Made by a program: the position numbers and the translations under genes
Origin: Adiantum capillus-veneris
Taxonomy: Eukaryota; Streptophyta; Polypodiopsida; Polypodiales; Pteridaceae
Direction of reading: 5' to 3'
DNA length: 64,000 bases
Assembly (NCBI GenBank): GCA_014529385.2
Contig: CM043965.1
Location: 66,645,690 to 66,709,689 of the forward strand
The notes under the pieces: generated by a model
Database searches by the model: none
Seen by the model: the letters and a program-made list of their open reading frames with translations, nothing else
What the model was told of the DNA's origin: nothing
In this document: one piece after another, positions 10,871 to 22,023 of the stretch
Layout of the letters: every line of letters starts with the position of its first letter
Position numbering within the stretch: position 1 is the stretch's first letter

Positions 10871-11531
10871 CTTGCTGCTTCTCCTAACCCTCTCCCTCGG
10901 GTACTTTCACAGTGTGTAGCCTCTTGTCTTCAGCTTGAGGAAAGAGAGACCTTCTATAATCAAGCGGCCCTTTGGCTTTGTTTCCTTGTGCACAGAGCGA
11001 CACAAATGAGGAGAGCAAGTTTTCTGTATTTCCTTGTGGCTTTCAAGCATTCACCTCGTTGTCATCTAGTTGCTGTTAATGATTTTTGTTCTGCAATCAT
11101 TAGGGAGCTTAACCTTAATTGCGGCATTACTCGGGCTTATGGTCATCCCTCTTTTGAAGAAGAGTGCTGTCGCAATAAGATGCAAGGTTCATCTGCAAGC
11201 ATGGACCATGTCATATTTCTCCACTATGGTTATGGAGGATAAAGATGCGCTGGATCCAAAACCAAGCATATTTCTTTGCTGTGGAGCCTCATTCTGTTTT
11301 GCCGATTGGGATTCTTGGACTATGCAATCATACTGGGTTCTGACCTATGCAAAGGCTTATGGTGTTTGCAAGCAGTGCAGTGTTTTAACTCCACTTTTGA
11401 GGCATGTAAGGTTATGGTTGCGCCTAAAACCTGCTTCACGAAAGATGTACGGACGCGGTACCTAGTGCTTCTCTTTCACAATTTCAGTATTCCTCTCACC
11501 GAGGTGGTGAGCGGTCTTGTGGTGGGCAACC
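10871..11531 (+). other. NA-LTR-2 3' internal region, unrecognised
   Basis: Between the minisatellite and the 3' LTR, overlapping frames of 86-131 codons exist (around 10856-11242, 11070-11465 and 11276-11536), but none shows a domain I recognise. It may be the residue of a captured or lost pol segment. The purine-rich stretch just before 11532 is only weakly polypurine. Confidence 0.4.
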
Positions 11532-12045
11532 TGTAGGCTACAGTGTCACTTTCACAGGACACTCAGTTAGTACAGTTGGTCTGGTCTGGTTCACACTGGA
11601 TGGCCTCTCTGGGCTAGGCACTGACACGCGGCAGGATACGGACGGTGTTCTAGTGGACATCGTGGCCAGGTCACCACCACCACTCACTTTGGAGATTGGC
11701 TTAGGTGGCTGACATTTATGGGCCATTGGTGGATCATCTTCTAGATATATGGTCCAGCGTCGTCGTCTAGGGAGTGAGTCTATACACACAGCACGTCTTC
11801 ACCATCCCTGCACATTTTGAGCCTCGACACCCCATTGTACCTGTGAGTCGTGGGCTCGAGCTGAGTGTGCTGCCACGCCAGAGTCTGTATCAGTTCTTTG
11901 AGATAGTCGAGTCATATGTTGTGTCTCTGTGAGCTCAGTTGTTGTCTATTTGTTCCTTTGTTTTCAGTCTGTTTTGAGTGAGATTGTCACGCACATTGCA
12001 CTGAGGAGCACCCACTGTAGAGAGCACGACACACTGTGCGCTACA
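11532..12045 (+). repeat. NA-LTR-2 3' LTR
   Basis: Partner of 5641-6172, with the same TGTAG start and GCGCTACA end. It is followed directly by GGCAT, the right copy of the target duplication, after which Gypsy-1 RT resumes. Confidence 0.9.
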
Positions 12046-12050
12046 GGCAT

Positions 12051-12735
12051 CACCAATTCTATTGGTAAAAAAGAAAGATGTACTATGCGCATGTGCGTAG
12101 ATTATCACGGATTAAATGCGACAACCATCAAGAACAAGTATCCTCTGCCTCGAGTGGATGAGTTGTTTGATCAACTCCACAGGGCAAGATACTATATAAG
12201 ATAGATCTTCTTTTAGGATACCACCAGGTGCGTATCCTACTTCAAGATATCTCCAAAATTGCCTTTAGAACACGGTTCGGGCATTTTGAATTTTTGGTTA
12301 TGCCTTTTGGCCTAACCAATGCTCCAGCTACATTTATGACACTCATGGATAGTGTTTTACGTCCCTATCTTGGAAAATTTATTGTGGTTTTTCTTGATGA
12401 CATTCTCATTTACAGTAAGACTGAAGATGAACACATAGAACACTTACGATTAGTGTTCAAATAGCTACGAGCTCACGTGCTGTATGCTAAGCAAAGCAAG
12501 TGCGATTTCTTTAAAACAGAGATACATTACCTCGGTAATGTGATCTCTTATTCTGGCATCAAAATGGACACTGACAAGGTCGCTGCCATTCTTCGATGGC
12601 CACATCCCAACACGGTTGAGGAGCTTCAAATATTTTTAGGCATGGCTGGATTCTATCGACAGTATATCCGTGATTATGCCAAAATTGCTGTTCCTGTGAA
12701 GAAGCCCAAAAACGCAGTTTCGAACAGCTCAAGGT
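12051..12735 (+). pseudogene. Gypsy-1 reverse transcriptase palm and thumb
   Basis: RT domain making cDNA from the element RNA. Visible motifs are [37 protein letters not shown] and the catalytic FLDDILIYS, then the thumb (FFKTEIHYLG, FLGMAGFYR). Damage: a one-base loss near 12081, a frame change near 12200, a TAG at 12462-12464 (a single transition from CAG would explain it), and loss of about a dozen codons near 12703 with another frame change. Confidence 0.9.
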
Positions 12736-13235
12736 AGCTACATCCACTGCTCCCATCCTAGCAATCGTGGACCCACTTAAGCCGTTTGTGGTAGAGACTG
12801 ATGCTAGTGATAAAGCAATTGGTGCGGTACTTCTCCAGGAGGGAAGACCTATAGCCTTTGAAAGTAAAAAGTTAGATAGAGCTCAACAGAATTATTCTCT
12901 CTATGAGAGAGAGCTCTATGCCATAATTCACGCTTTACGAAAGTGGCGACACTATTTATATGGTGCGGAGTTTGAAGTAGTTTATGACCATGAGAGTATC
13001 AAATGGTTTACTACTCAAACAGACTTGAAGGGCCGTAAAGCTAGATAGTCCGAAATCCTTCAAGATTATGATTGTAAGCTACGATATCGCAAGGGGCAAT
13101 ATAATGTAATAGCGGATGCACTAAGTCGGACGCCTCAGATTAATTCACTTGCTTTCACGGAAATAAAGAGTGGATTTTTAGAGTCATTACGTGGCATGTG
13201 TGCACAAGATCAATCATATGCTAAAGTGTAAAGTG
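12736..13235 (+). pseudogene. Gypsy-1 RNase H domain
   Basis: RNase H domain that degrades RNA in the RNA-DNA hybrid. The signature runs from VVETDASDKAIGAVL through YSLYERELYAIIHALRKWRHY, then IKWFTTQ, and ends with the ADALSR motif typical of gypsy pol. A TAG at 13046-13048 (TGG expected) and a TAA near 13229 interrupt the frame. Confidence 0.88.
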
Positions 13236-13319
13236 CAGTTTTAAAAAGGGATCCCTCACACTCACATGTCTATGAACAGCCAGATCAACATGTCTCTGCA
13301 CGCGCAGATAGAAACTCCA

Positions 13320-14500
13320 ACACACAGAGCTCCATCCCTACTCAGGAAGAGCTTAAGCGATGTAAGAATTTTTCCATTGATGATGGCTACTTACTCCACA
13401 AAGGTAGAGTATGTGTGCCAAAGGACTTAGACACTAAGCGCCAAATCTTATTTGAGTGTCACGATAGTCTAAGTGTTGGTCATCCAGGTATTCGTAAGAC
13501 GTATGCCTTAGTTCGACATCAATTTTATTGGCCGGGCTTACATCATGATGTTCAAGAGTACGTACTAAACTGCCAACGGTGCCAAGTTAATAAGACAGAG
13601 CGCCTCAAGGTAGGTGGCCTTTTACATCCTTTAGAGATTCCACAAGGTAAGTGGGAGAGTATCTCTGGATTTTATAGTAGGACTACCTACTACAAATTGT
13701 GGCAATTGTAGACCGTCTCACAAAGATGGCTCGATTCATTCCCACTAAGACTACGGTTAAGACACCGGAATTAGCACGGCTATTTATAGAGCATATATAT
13801 AAACTCAACGGTCTTCCAGCTAGTATCATTAGTTACAGAGATCAAAAGTTCGATAATCACTTCTGGAGAGCCGTGTTCCAAAAGTTGGAAACTAAACTTA
13901 ATCTAAGTACGGCTGATCATCCAGAAACGGATGGTCAAATTGAAAGAGTTAATTAAGTGCTAGAGGATATGCTACGAGCGTACGTTAGCAAGAAGGAAAC
14001 CAATTGGGAAGACTACTTACCTATATTGGAATTTGCTTATAATAGTTCAAAGCATGTGACTACAGGGTTTAGTCCATTTATGCTTCTATATAAATTTCAA
14101 CCTAGATCACCCGTTACGGTGGGGTTGGCTAAGGAGAAGATACAACAAGCGAAGGATTTTCTCCAAGACCATTTTGACACGCTTCGAGTTGCTCGACAGA
14201 ATGTTAAGCAAGCTCAAGATCGATATAAGAAGTACGCAGATGAGCATCGTCGTCTTGCTACTTTTGAAGAAGGAGACAAGGTTTTCCTCAAAGTTCCGGA
14301 GCCTTCAGAAAGCCTGAAGACGGGAAAAATTGCTAAACTTTCACCACGTTATTGTGGACCGTTTACCATTCTCAAACGTATAGGTCAAGTGGCCTATAAG
14401 TTAGCTCTCCCAGAGTACTCACGAGTTCATCCTGTTTTTCATGTTAGCCGTTTACGAAAACAGCTAGGACAGAATGATAATGTCATTGACACAAGTGTGT
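13320..14500 (+). pseudogene. Gypsy-1 integrase
   Basis: Integrase inserting the cDNA into nuclear DNA. The N-terminal zinc-binding part (HDSLSVGHPGIRKT, then CQRCQ) is followed by the catalytic core (IVDRLTKMARFIP, a D in YRDQKFD where SDRD is usual, and DHPETDGQ before ERVN) and the GPF-type C-terminal module (YCGPFTILKRIG, HPVFHVSRL). A frame change near 13690 and a TAA at 13954-13956 disrupt it. From 13957 the frame is open for 277 codons. Confidence 0.9.
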
Positions 14501-14519
14501 TAGTTGACCTTATCGAACC

Positions 14520-14700
14520 GCCAAGCATTTCTCATGAGCCCGAAAAGATTTTGGATTCTCATGAGCTTCGCACCAGACATCATGTCAGACGACAGGTGTT
14601 GGTAAAATGGCTAGATAGACCTGAAGAAGGTTCTACATGGGAGAATGTCTCCGCACTTAAGAAACGTTTTCCTATGTTCGTTTCAAGGACGAAAACGATT
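14520..14700 (+). pseudogene. Gypsy-1 chromodomain
   Basis: C-terminal module with PEKILDSHELRT, QVLVKWLDRPEEGSTWE and ALKKRFP, the pattern of chromodomains in plant chromoviruses. This module probably steers integration towards particular chromatin. It lies in the open 13957-14790 frame; the codons after about 14700 are the polypurine tract and LTR read through. Confidence 0.8.
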
Positions 14701-14703
14701 CTC

Positions 14704-14717
14704 CAAGGGGGGGGTAA
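14704..14717 (+). promoter_or_regulatory. Gypsy-1 polypurine tract
   Basis: CAAGGGGGGGGTAA directly before the LTR start TGTAAGGACA. It primes plus-strand DNA synthesis in LTR elements. Confidence 0.8.
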
Positions 14718-15640
14718 TGTAAGGACATGGGTCCTATGGGCAAGGCCACCGGCACGGCCGGACAATGTGTACGCTAGGGGGAGGCTATAAGATAGCACGG
14801 TTGGGTGGAGACTACCACCGCCCTTTCAGCCCCCTCTCTATGGCAAGAGAGGTCTATGCTATAGATCGCACAAGTCTGGTGCAATGGTCTAGATGCAATG
14901 GACTTGCCGACGATGTCGACGACAATGATGACGGCGATGAGGACGGGCTGGAAATTGAAAACGCTAGGGCTCAAATGCTGAAATCCGCAAAACACTGACT
15001 TTCTACTGAACCGTGTTGGCGAGGATGGCGATGATGACGATTCACCGACGATGCACTGAAAACCCAGATGTTGAAATCTGAAAACAGCGGGCTGAAACTG
15101 TAAACGCTAGCTAACTCAACGGTACAGCGAGGATCTGCTGCGGGTAGTTGAGATCAGCGAGGCTAGGGGCTGGATCTGCAAAGGCTAAGTGCTGAAAACT
15201 GAAAACGCTAGTGGTCTTGGCTGATCTAGAGTCGGGGATTTGCAAAACGCTAGGCTGGTTCTGCTACAGAAAACGCTGATGAATGGAATCCAAAAACGTT
15301 GGTTGCTTTTGTTGGCTGAAAACGCTAGAGAGTCTTCTGTCGGTCTTGCTAAGAAGTCGCACTGCAAGTTGTTTGAGCTTCTTCTGCTAGAAATGGGCGG
15401 CCCTTGCCTGCTTATATAGCTACTGAAAGCTGGGTCAAGCAGTTAATCCTACAACCTACGACCTGGAAATTGATAAATTAAATAAATAAAATGCCCAATT
15501 TCTCTGTAAAATGTTATGTCCCAAAATTGGCTAGGATTTGGTCCTTCTGCTTGGATAATGCATACGCTGGGTTGTACTGGGTGTGCAATCAGAGGATATA
15601 CAACTACTCTTTAAGTGCCTGGACATGAACGGCCCGCTCA
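14718..15640 (+). repeat. Gypsy-1 3' LTR (right end uncertain)
   Basis: Starts TGTAAGGACATGG after the polypurine tract. The 5' partner is outside the window, so the end cannot be fixed by comparison; LINE-B sequence begins by 15700. Versions of the motif CTGAAAACGCTAG recur about six times between 14950 and 15335. TATA-like sequences occur at 14785 (GGCTATAAGATAG) and 15412 (CTTATATAGC). Confidence 0.7.
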
Positions 15641-15645
15641 CAGGC

Positions 15646-16415
15646 TCACAAAGGTGCCATAACACTTCCTAGGCTGACCTGAACCTTGGACCTGAGATAG
15701 CTTGTCCACATGCACATAGGGTTAGATGTGCATGTGACACTGCTGCTCTGGTGACACATCCAGTCCGACAACATGGTGGCTAGGAGCACTTGATTGGCCA
15801 CAACAGCCTTGCAAGCAAGAGAAAGCCTTGCCCCGCTCCAATGTAACAGCTTTCTCCTAATGGCTAGTAGAAGGGGCCCAAGGGGCAGTCTGCTGCTTTG
15901 GTGACGAGTCCAATCCGACTGGCAGCCAAGTAACGAACGGGCGTCCCTAAAGGGATCCAACGATGCCCTCTTTAGGCATCCAATCAAGTGTGGGAGATCA
16001 CCAACCCAAAAGCAGCTGTCTTTCGCCAGTTGATCAATGCTCCCGACGTACAAAACACCTCCAAGGCTTGCTCACACCTGTGCAGATTGGCCTCACATCC
16101 CTCCAAAAACATGCTTGAGTCATCGACAAACTCAACATTCAAAAGCTCCTCTCCCCGAATGGGTAACTGTAGGCCACACAAACCAACCGCCTGTGAGGCC
16201 AAAAATCTGCTCATTGCCTCTACATGCAAAAGAAACAGGAAGGGGGCAAGAGGAAAACCTTGCCGTACTGAGCGTATAAGCATGAAGCGGTCCCCTCGAC
16301 CTCTTGCTAGGAGCACCTGATAGGCTGACATTGAGCACGCCTGTAAAGAGCAGACACCCCTCTGATCCATGCATCTAAAAAACCCATCCTGCGCAAATTG
16401 CCCTTTAGGAAGTCC
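15646..16415 (-). pseudogene. LINE-B reverse transcriptase, C-terminal block
   Basis: Minus-strand remnant of an L1-like ORF2 that aligns with LINE-A at about 39060-38440. Motifs are FLKGNLRRMGFLDAW, SVRQGFPLAPFLF, a catalytic motif changed to FVDDSSMF, GALINWRKT, and IRRKLLHWSGARLSLA. Three frames are needed to follow it, so it is dead. It is the left-most piece of LINE-B; the part after about 15700 is rearranged. Confidence 0.8.
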
Positions 16416-17715
16416 CAGCTGTCATGTAGCTCTATCTCTTGCTCTAGCTGGCATAAGCGACATATCTTGCTGTCTGTTGGTATCCCTCTGAATCTACTAG
16501 TCTCAATCTCCAATTGATGTGAGGATGTGCGTATCTGACCAATGGCACACGGCAAACCATGAGACATATGTGTGTCCGTGTAGCTGGGTCGAATCACAAA
16601 CCCATCTCCTGTGAGGTGGAGAAGATGCTCTCTATAGAAAGCCATCTTTGTGTCCAACTCCTATGGCGGCTCTATCCATGTTCTTTTGGTATCCAGCTGG
16701 ATCAGGTCCCGACGAATGAGTTAGTAGTCTCCACCCGTGTAAGAGACATCGAGAGTGCTTGAGGAGAGTACTGGAAAGGGGGCAGCCTGTCCATGGTGAA
16801 GCCATGCGTCTGAAACCATGATGTCATCTATGCATACCAGCATGAAGTGTCCCCATGAAGAGCTAACTGTCTGGAAGACTCAAGGGCCAATCTAGCATAT
16901 CTGTCTCTAGTAGTATCCCACAAGCTGTGCACAAAGGAGACTGATCTGGTAAGCTCCTCAATCTCCATAGGAGGGGCAGCTAGCTCTGCTCGATTGATAG
17001 CGTGGGGTACAGAGGCCTTGGCTCTGATCAGTCGAGCGATCATAGATACCAAGGGCCTCTCCATACGTTTCCAACCATCCTAGCCTACAGAAGGTCCCCA
17101 TATCTGCACCCCATACAACATAGCTGAGGCTACTAAAGTATCAAAGAGCCATAACTTTGTCCGAGGTTCTTGGAACTGAACCTGGGAACACATCCTCTCT
17201 GAGCCTCCCAAGGCCGCAAAAGCTCTCGTCAGTCTAGTCTCTGTTGCTCTCCCCAAAGAAAACCTTGGCCCAGTGAAGACAACCCCAAGGTAAGTGTATG
17301 CATCTGTATACTCTACAATCTCCTGACCATATGTGAAAGTTGGTGCTGATCTCCTGATCCACTGTGGTGTGGTGTTAAACATCGTAACCTTGGTTTTACT
17401 AAGGTTTACAGACAATCCACTATCCTCTGCAAAACTGTGTAATGCATCCAACTATCGCTGCATACACTCTGGTGAGTCAGAGATCAACACAATATCATCA
17501 GCATATAACAACAATGGGATCCACGTCCCTGCCAGCTGGGCACCTCTATCACCCTCTCTGTCAATGTAATCGGACACCTCATCAACATACGTACCAAATA
17601 GAGTAGGAGACAATGGGCAACCCTGTTTCACCCCAATGGTGGAGTGAACTAAGTCAGATATTCCCTCCGGGCTGTGTACATGTCCCATCATTGATGTGTA
17701 TAGAGCCGTAATCCC

Positions 17716-17785
17716 CCAAATCAACACTATGGGCACCCTCATCACTATGGGCACCCCCAAATCAACACTATGGGCACCCTCATCT
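17716..17785. repeat. 41-bp tandem repeat in LINE-2 RT
   Basis: The segment CCAAATCAACACTATGGG with following CACCCTCAT occurs twice about 41 bases apart. As 41 is not a multiple of three, it explains the frame change between the RT palm and the catalytic YADD segment. Confidence 0.7.
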
Positions 17786-17820
17786 CCTACAGTCTACGCA
17801 TCAATCGAGCTCTCGGTACC

Positions 17821-18264
17821 ATGTCAAATGCTTTGCGGAAATCCACAAAACTACAATAAATCCGTCTCCCATGTGACCTACCCTCCTCAATGATGGCTCT
17901 GAGTGTCAGAATATGATCAAGAGTGGAGAAACCCCTCCTGAAACCGGCTTGGCCCTCTGCTCGTACACCCTCACCCTCTGCCCAATTACTCAACTGCTGC
18001 TCAAGAATGGATGCATACAACCATGCCAATGTGTGCCCAACCATGTCAAATGCTTTGCGGAAATCCACAAAACTACAATAAATCCGTCTCCCATGTGACC
18101 TACCCTCCTCAATGATGGCTCTGAGTGTCAAAATATGATCAAGAGTGGAGAAATCCCTCCCGAAACCGGCTTGGCCCTTTGCTCGTACACCCTCACCCTC
18201 TGCCCAATTACTCAACTGCTGCTCAAGAATGGATGCATACGACCATGCCAATGTGTGCCCAACC
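17821..18264. repeat. 222-bp in-frame tandem duplication in LINE-2 RT
   Basis: Two head-to-tail copies (17821-18042 and 18043-18264), nearly identical, each beginning ATGTCAAATGCTTTGCGG on the plus strand. The unit encodes 74 residues ending in the CSFVDFRKAFDM palm motif, so the frame is kept but a palm segment appears twice. Confidence 0.9.
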
Positions 18265-18973
18265 ATAATGGTGCGGTAATTCCCAGGCTCTGTAGGATTA
18301 CCTGCTTTGAAGATAGGCATAATGGTAGACAACCTCTAAGTCTCAGGTAACCCCTTACACATGGCACGATTGAACAACACTGCAAGAACCTCTACCAGCA
18401 TATCTCTAGCATGTGTAAAGTGCTCTGCTACTAGACCATCATGATCATATGCCTTGCTCGTCCTTGTCCTGTCAATGGCTCTCTTTACCATCTCAATGGT
18501 AAAGAAGGTGTTCGTAGGTGGGCATGGCTCTGTAGGATCTGGAAGGGGGTCCTATCCAGGAACCGTATATAACAATGAGGCATACTGGCCCCACACATCA
18601 AGAGAAATAATCACTGGGGGAGGGGAGTTCTCATGAAAGAATCGCCATGCCTCTCCTGAGTCTCTACTCAAGAACAACTGATACAAGTCTTGCTCCATCT
18701 GGGCCAAGTAAGCTCGTTTCTTCCATCGCACAAGTCACCGGAAAGCAATCTGAGATTGTCTGTAAGTGATGACTCCTAAAAGAAGATCCCTCTGAAGCTG
18801 GGCTCTCATCTCTCTGGACTCCTCATTATACCAACTATTTTGGGGCATGCTCCCAAAATATCGCCTCCAATCCGGAAGAGTGTGTGGGTATGCCTCTGAT
18901 GCTGCACCATGCAATGTCTCAGTCAGTAAAGTGGTGCACTCCTCCACTGAGAGGCCACGACCAGTTGTGCATA

Positions 18974-19508
18974 GACACGGCATGGCGGAGTTCCGCGCTC
19001 AGAAGCACTAGACCCAAAGATTGGCGTCCCTGTCGGCATTTCTTTAGTATTGCTCACGCAAAGGTACAACTCCCGAGGGTCCTCTGTTCTGAAACTCTCG
19101 TCCAGATGTTCTACAGAGTAAGAGGCCCTAGGCTCTTTTAAACTTGCAAAGGGATGCCTAAAGCAGAGCCCCAAAAGCATCAGGTTCAAAAGCACTTCAC
19201 CCAAAAGCAATTGCTCTCAAAAGCATCTTGTAACAATGCCCAACGGCGAGGAGTGCAAAACGAGAAAATCCGTAGAGCCTGCCACGTCAGCACCAGCAGC
19301 GCATTTTACAAAAATCCGTACAGTTTGCCACATCAACATGCCAACGCAATTAATGGAAATCGCTTCGAGACTTCAAGCTTTTGGTCTCTAGGGTTTTAGG
19401 CCCCACGGCCGTTGCTGTGAAGTTTGTTCAGGTTCATTTCTTTAATTTCTCTTGTTCACTCGGCCATTTCTCTTCCAGTTGGGCATGCCAAGTCATCACT
19501 TTGTGACA
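18974..19508 (-). repeat. LTR-F 3' LTR, truncated
   Basis: Aligns with the right LTR from the GACACGG after its (GA)n tract to the terminal TGACA. The first 150 or so bases and the GA tract are missing at the LINE-2 junction. It contains the shared LTR block at 19012-19051. Confidence 0.85.
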
Positions 19509-20560
19509 TTCCCCCCTCTTGAAAGAATTGTAATCGCCCTCGATTAGGCCTGCGAAAACAGCTAAAGGATAGAAACTTTCTTTGGTAGACACTGACTCTT
19601 AAGTACTCATACGCTAGACTCCACCAATCCAGCACTTCTACTACGACATCGGTCATTGATCAATCACATTTCTCAGATACAAATCCTGAACATTGTAACC
19701 ATGCAATCACATCGAGACCACGCTGATCTTTTCATGGATGTCTTGATCTACTAAATCTTGTTACTATCAGATTCATATCTTTCATTTCACATTTCAGTCA
19801 AGCAAACCATGCCCATGACCATCTCCACAAGACAATACATCCACATAGGATGCAATTCACAAAATCAGACACTAAGGTTCACACTGAACACAGTGTTTCA
19901 TTTATTCAATCTAGCCATCTCATTCCGTCCAAAACTCTTGATGCACCTAGGGCGAGCACTCATAACAGTATCCAGTCATCTCATCCATATAGACATCTTG
20001 ATGCACTAGAATCTTATTTAGTTCACATTCAATTTGCTCAACCATCACATCCAGATCTCACCGATCTCTAACAAATGTCTAGATGCACTAAGCTAAAATC
20101 ATTCATCAGACAAAATGCTGCAGATAATTCATCTTTCTCTACATATCTCTAACAATACACACATGAAAGAGAACATGTTTTCAGTTCAACCAAGAAAATT
20201 TCCAATTCAGTGCATACAATTCATAATGTCATTCCGCAAAATACTGTCAGCCCATCAGTACCCTAAAATCTCAAAGAGAAATTAGTGTCAACTAGGCAAT
20301 CTGTGACAAAGGAGTGGAGTGGCTCCCCTCTTGTGCAATCCGCACCGCACCAGATTCAACCTTGTTGATTCATCGGTAACTTTTGGCATAGACACTGCCA
20401 ATAGCCTAAAAGCTTTAAGGTACAACTCTTTTTGAAGAGAATTTGCGAGGTTCTCTTTCTCCATCCACTTTGGGTCGAGGGCCAAAAAGTTACCTTTTTG
20501 TTCTTTTCTCATGCCCTGGGACCTGTTGGTAGTCTTTCTGGCCTCCCGGTCCTTGGCACC
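19509..20560 (-). pseudogene. LTR-F 3' region with chromodomain-like tail
   Basis: The polypurine tract (plus-strand TTCCCCCCTCTTGAA, 19509-19523) and the adjacent hairpin are followed by about 900 bases of AT-rich untranslated sequence. Near 20512-20420 the minus strand encodes PKWMEKENLANSLQKELYLKAFRL, close to the end of the Gypsy-D chromodomain (KWMEEEDLADTPQ). It is the only pol remnant here. Confidence 0.6.
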
Positions 20561-21112
20561 TCAATCTAGATCTGGGGAATTCTCTGATCTTCCAGCTGAT
20601 TCCCTTTCCTTTCTTTCCTTGTACCCCAGGACCTGAGGGTAGCCTCGCTAGCCTCCCTTGTCCATTGGCACATCAGTCTCAAATGCTGGAACCTGAGACG
20701 TACTATCATCTGATCCCTTTTCTTCTCCGGAATCCTCTGATGAACTTGCATCTGGTTCCCCCAATTCATTCTCTTCACTGGAAGACTCTTGCCCTGGTAA
20801 GGTGGATACTATCCTATCCGTAGGATAAGTCAATGAGCTGGCATGCATTCCAAATCCTTGCTTAGCATATCCCATAAGTCTCTTAATAGAGTCAGACTTC
20901 TGTTCTAGACAATACTCTTGAATCTATTTTGGCAAACCGTAGCAAAACCGCTCAATCTGGTCCCCCAAAGTAATCTTCCAAAACGAAGACAGTGGTAAAT
21001 AAGTATTTCAAAACCTCTAGCATTAGTCATCCAATGTATCATTTTTAGTCATTCTCAAATGATGCCAAGCCGTAATGACATCTCTTTCATATTCGTCTAA
21101 TATCCAAGTTGA

Positions 21113-21762
21113 TGTCACAAGACGGGCACCACGTGCCAATAGAAGAGAACAGACTTTTACCACTTCAATAACAACTGAACTGAAATAGAGAGAGAGACAC
21201 ACGCGACACGGAGTGGCGGAATTCCACCCCAGAGAGTATTGGCCCCAAACCTTGGCGCCCCTTTCGGTATTTCTTTATATTGCATCAACACAGTACAAGC
21301 CGGTACTCCAGACTTTGCACCTTCTCTAGGAAGCATCCCAGAGAATGAGCCCTAACCTCATATTCAAAGGCCCTTGGCCTAAAAAGCAATTACAGTGAAA
21401 AGCCTTCAAACTTAAAAACATCTGGTCCAAAAGCAAAGCCAAAAAGCTGCCAGCGTAAATCACGGAAATCCGTACATCTTGCCACGTCATCAGCCATCGC
21501 AATTTTCGGAAATCTCCCTGCTGCCCTTAGGGTTACGGTTAGGATTTCTGCAGTTTTAGGGTTAGGGTTTTCAGAATTAGGGTTTGCAGGTTTTAGGGTT
21601 AGGGTTTCCAGAATTAGGGTTTCAGCAGTTAAGGTTTCTGCTCTTGGGCAATCAGGTCATCACTTTGTGACACTTCTTCTGTTACTTGTTCTTCTTAGGG
21701 TTTAGGCCCCTCGGCCGGTAGCTCCGTTCTTCAGTAGGTCGACACGTCAGCAGTTTGTTACA
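21113..21762 (-). mobile_element. Solo LTR (E-type) in LTR-F gag
   Basis: A 650-bp LTR flanked by the perfect 5-bp duplication GTTGA (21108-21112 and 21763-21767), with no internal region, as left by LTR-LTR recombination. Ends are TGTCACAAG and TTTGTTACA. It is the same family as the 641-bp LTR at 53250-53890. It includes the shared LTR block (21241-21280) and telomere-like AGGGTTT repeats at 21530-21640. Confidence 0.9.
21530..21640. repeat. Telomere-like AGGGTTT repeats inside the solo LTR
   Basis: Several AGGGTTT/TTAGGG units in two tandem blocks of about 38 bp (TTTTAGGGTTAGGGTTTTC then AGAATTAGGGTTT). This resembles the plant telomere repeat TTTAGGG but is degenerate. Confidence 0.7.
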
Positions 21763-21767
21763 GTTGA

Positions 21768-22023
21768 CATGAAAATTTTCTTGAATTTTAACCACGTCGT
21801 AGGTGCTTCTCTACATAACAATAGAGTAGACCACCATGTCTGTGAATTTCCTCTCAAGTAAGATGCCGCCCTTCGCACCTTGAAGTGTTCTGTGAACCAA
21901 CCTCCAGAAAAGGTGACGTCAAATTGCTGTACAAACTCAAGGGCTCGATGGGTGTCGTGGTAGCCTGAAAACGTCTCAAACTTTATGGCCTGACCCCTTC
22001 CTTGAACTCCTTGGTCTACTTGC
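21768..22023. other. LTR-F gag interior, no open frame
   Basis: Between the solo LTR and the gag N-terminal piece, this is presumably degraded gag; no motif was identified. Confidence 0.4.

Larger units (their letters stand above)
5641..12045 (+). mobile_element. NA-LTR-2: non-autonomous gag-protease LTR retrotransposon
   Basis: A 6.4-kb LTR element inserted in Gypsy-1 RT. It is bounded by LTRs of 532 and 514 bp that start TGTAG and end CTACA, and by the 5-bp target duplication GGCAT (5636-5640 and 12046-12050). The interior encodes gag with zinc knuckles and an aspartic protease. I find no RT, RNase H or integrase motif in any frame, so it must have been mobilised in trans. A 735-bp MITE sits between its gag and protease. 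Confidence 0.9.
16420..18973 (-). pseudogene. Second LINE family (LINE-2), ORF2 fragment
   Basis: A non-LTR retrotransposon unlike LINE-A/B. In minus-strand order: linker (SWYNEESREMRAQLQR, near 18850), RT fingers (PIFKAGNPTEPGNYR), a duplicated palm segment (CSFVDFRKAFDMV), GVKQGCPLSPTLF, the catalytic LLLYADDIVLIS (near 17500), SKTKVTMFN, and a C-terminal cysteine cluster (ICRLCQL, near 16455). The endonuclease end is missing where LTR-F begins. Several frame changes and stops make it inactive. The catalytic YADD is intact. Confidence 0.8.
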
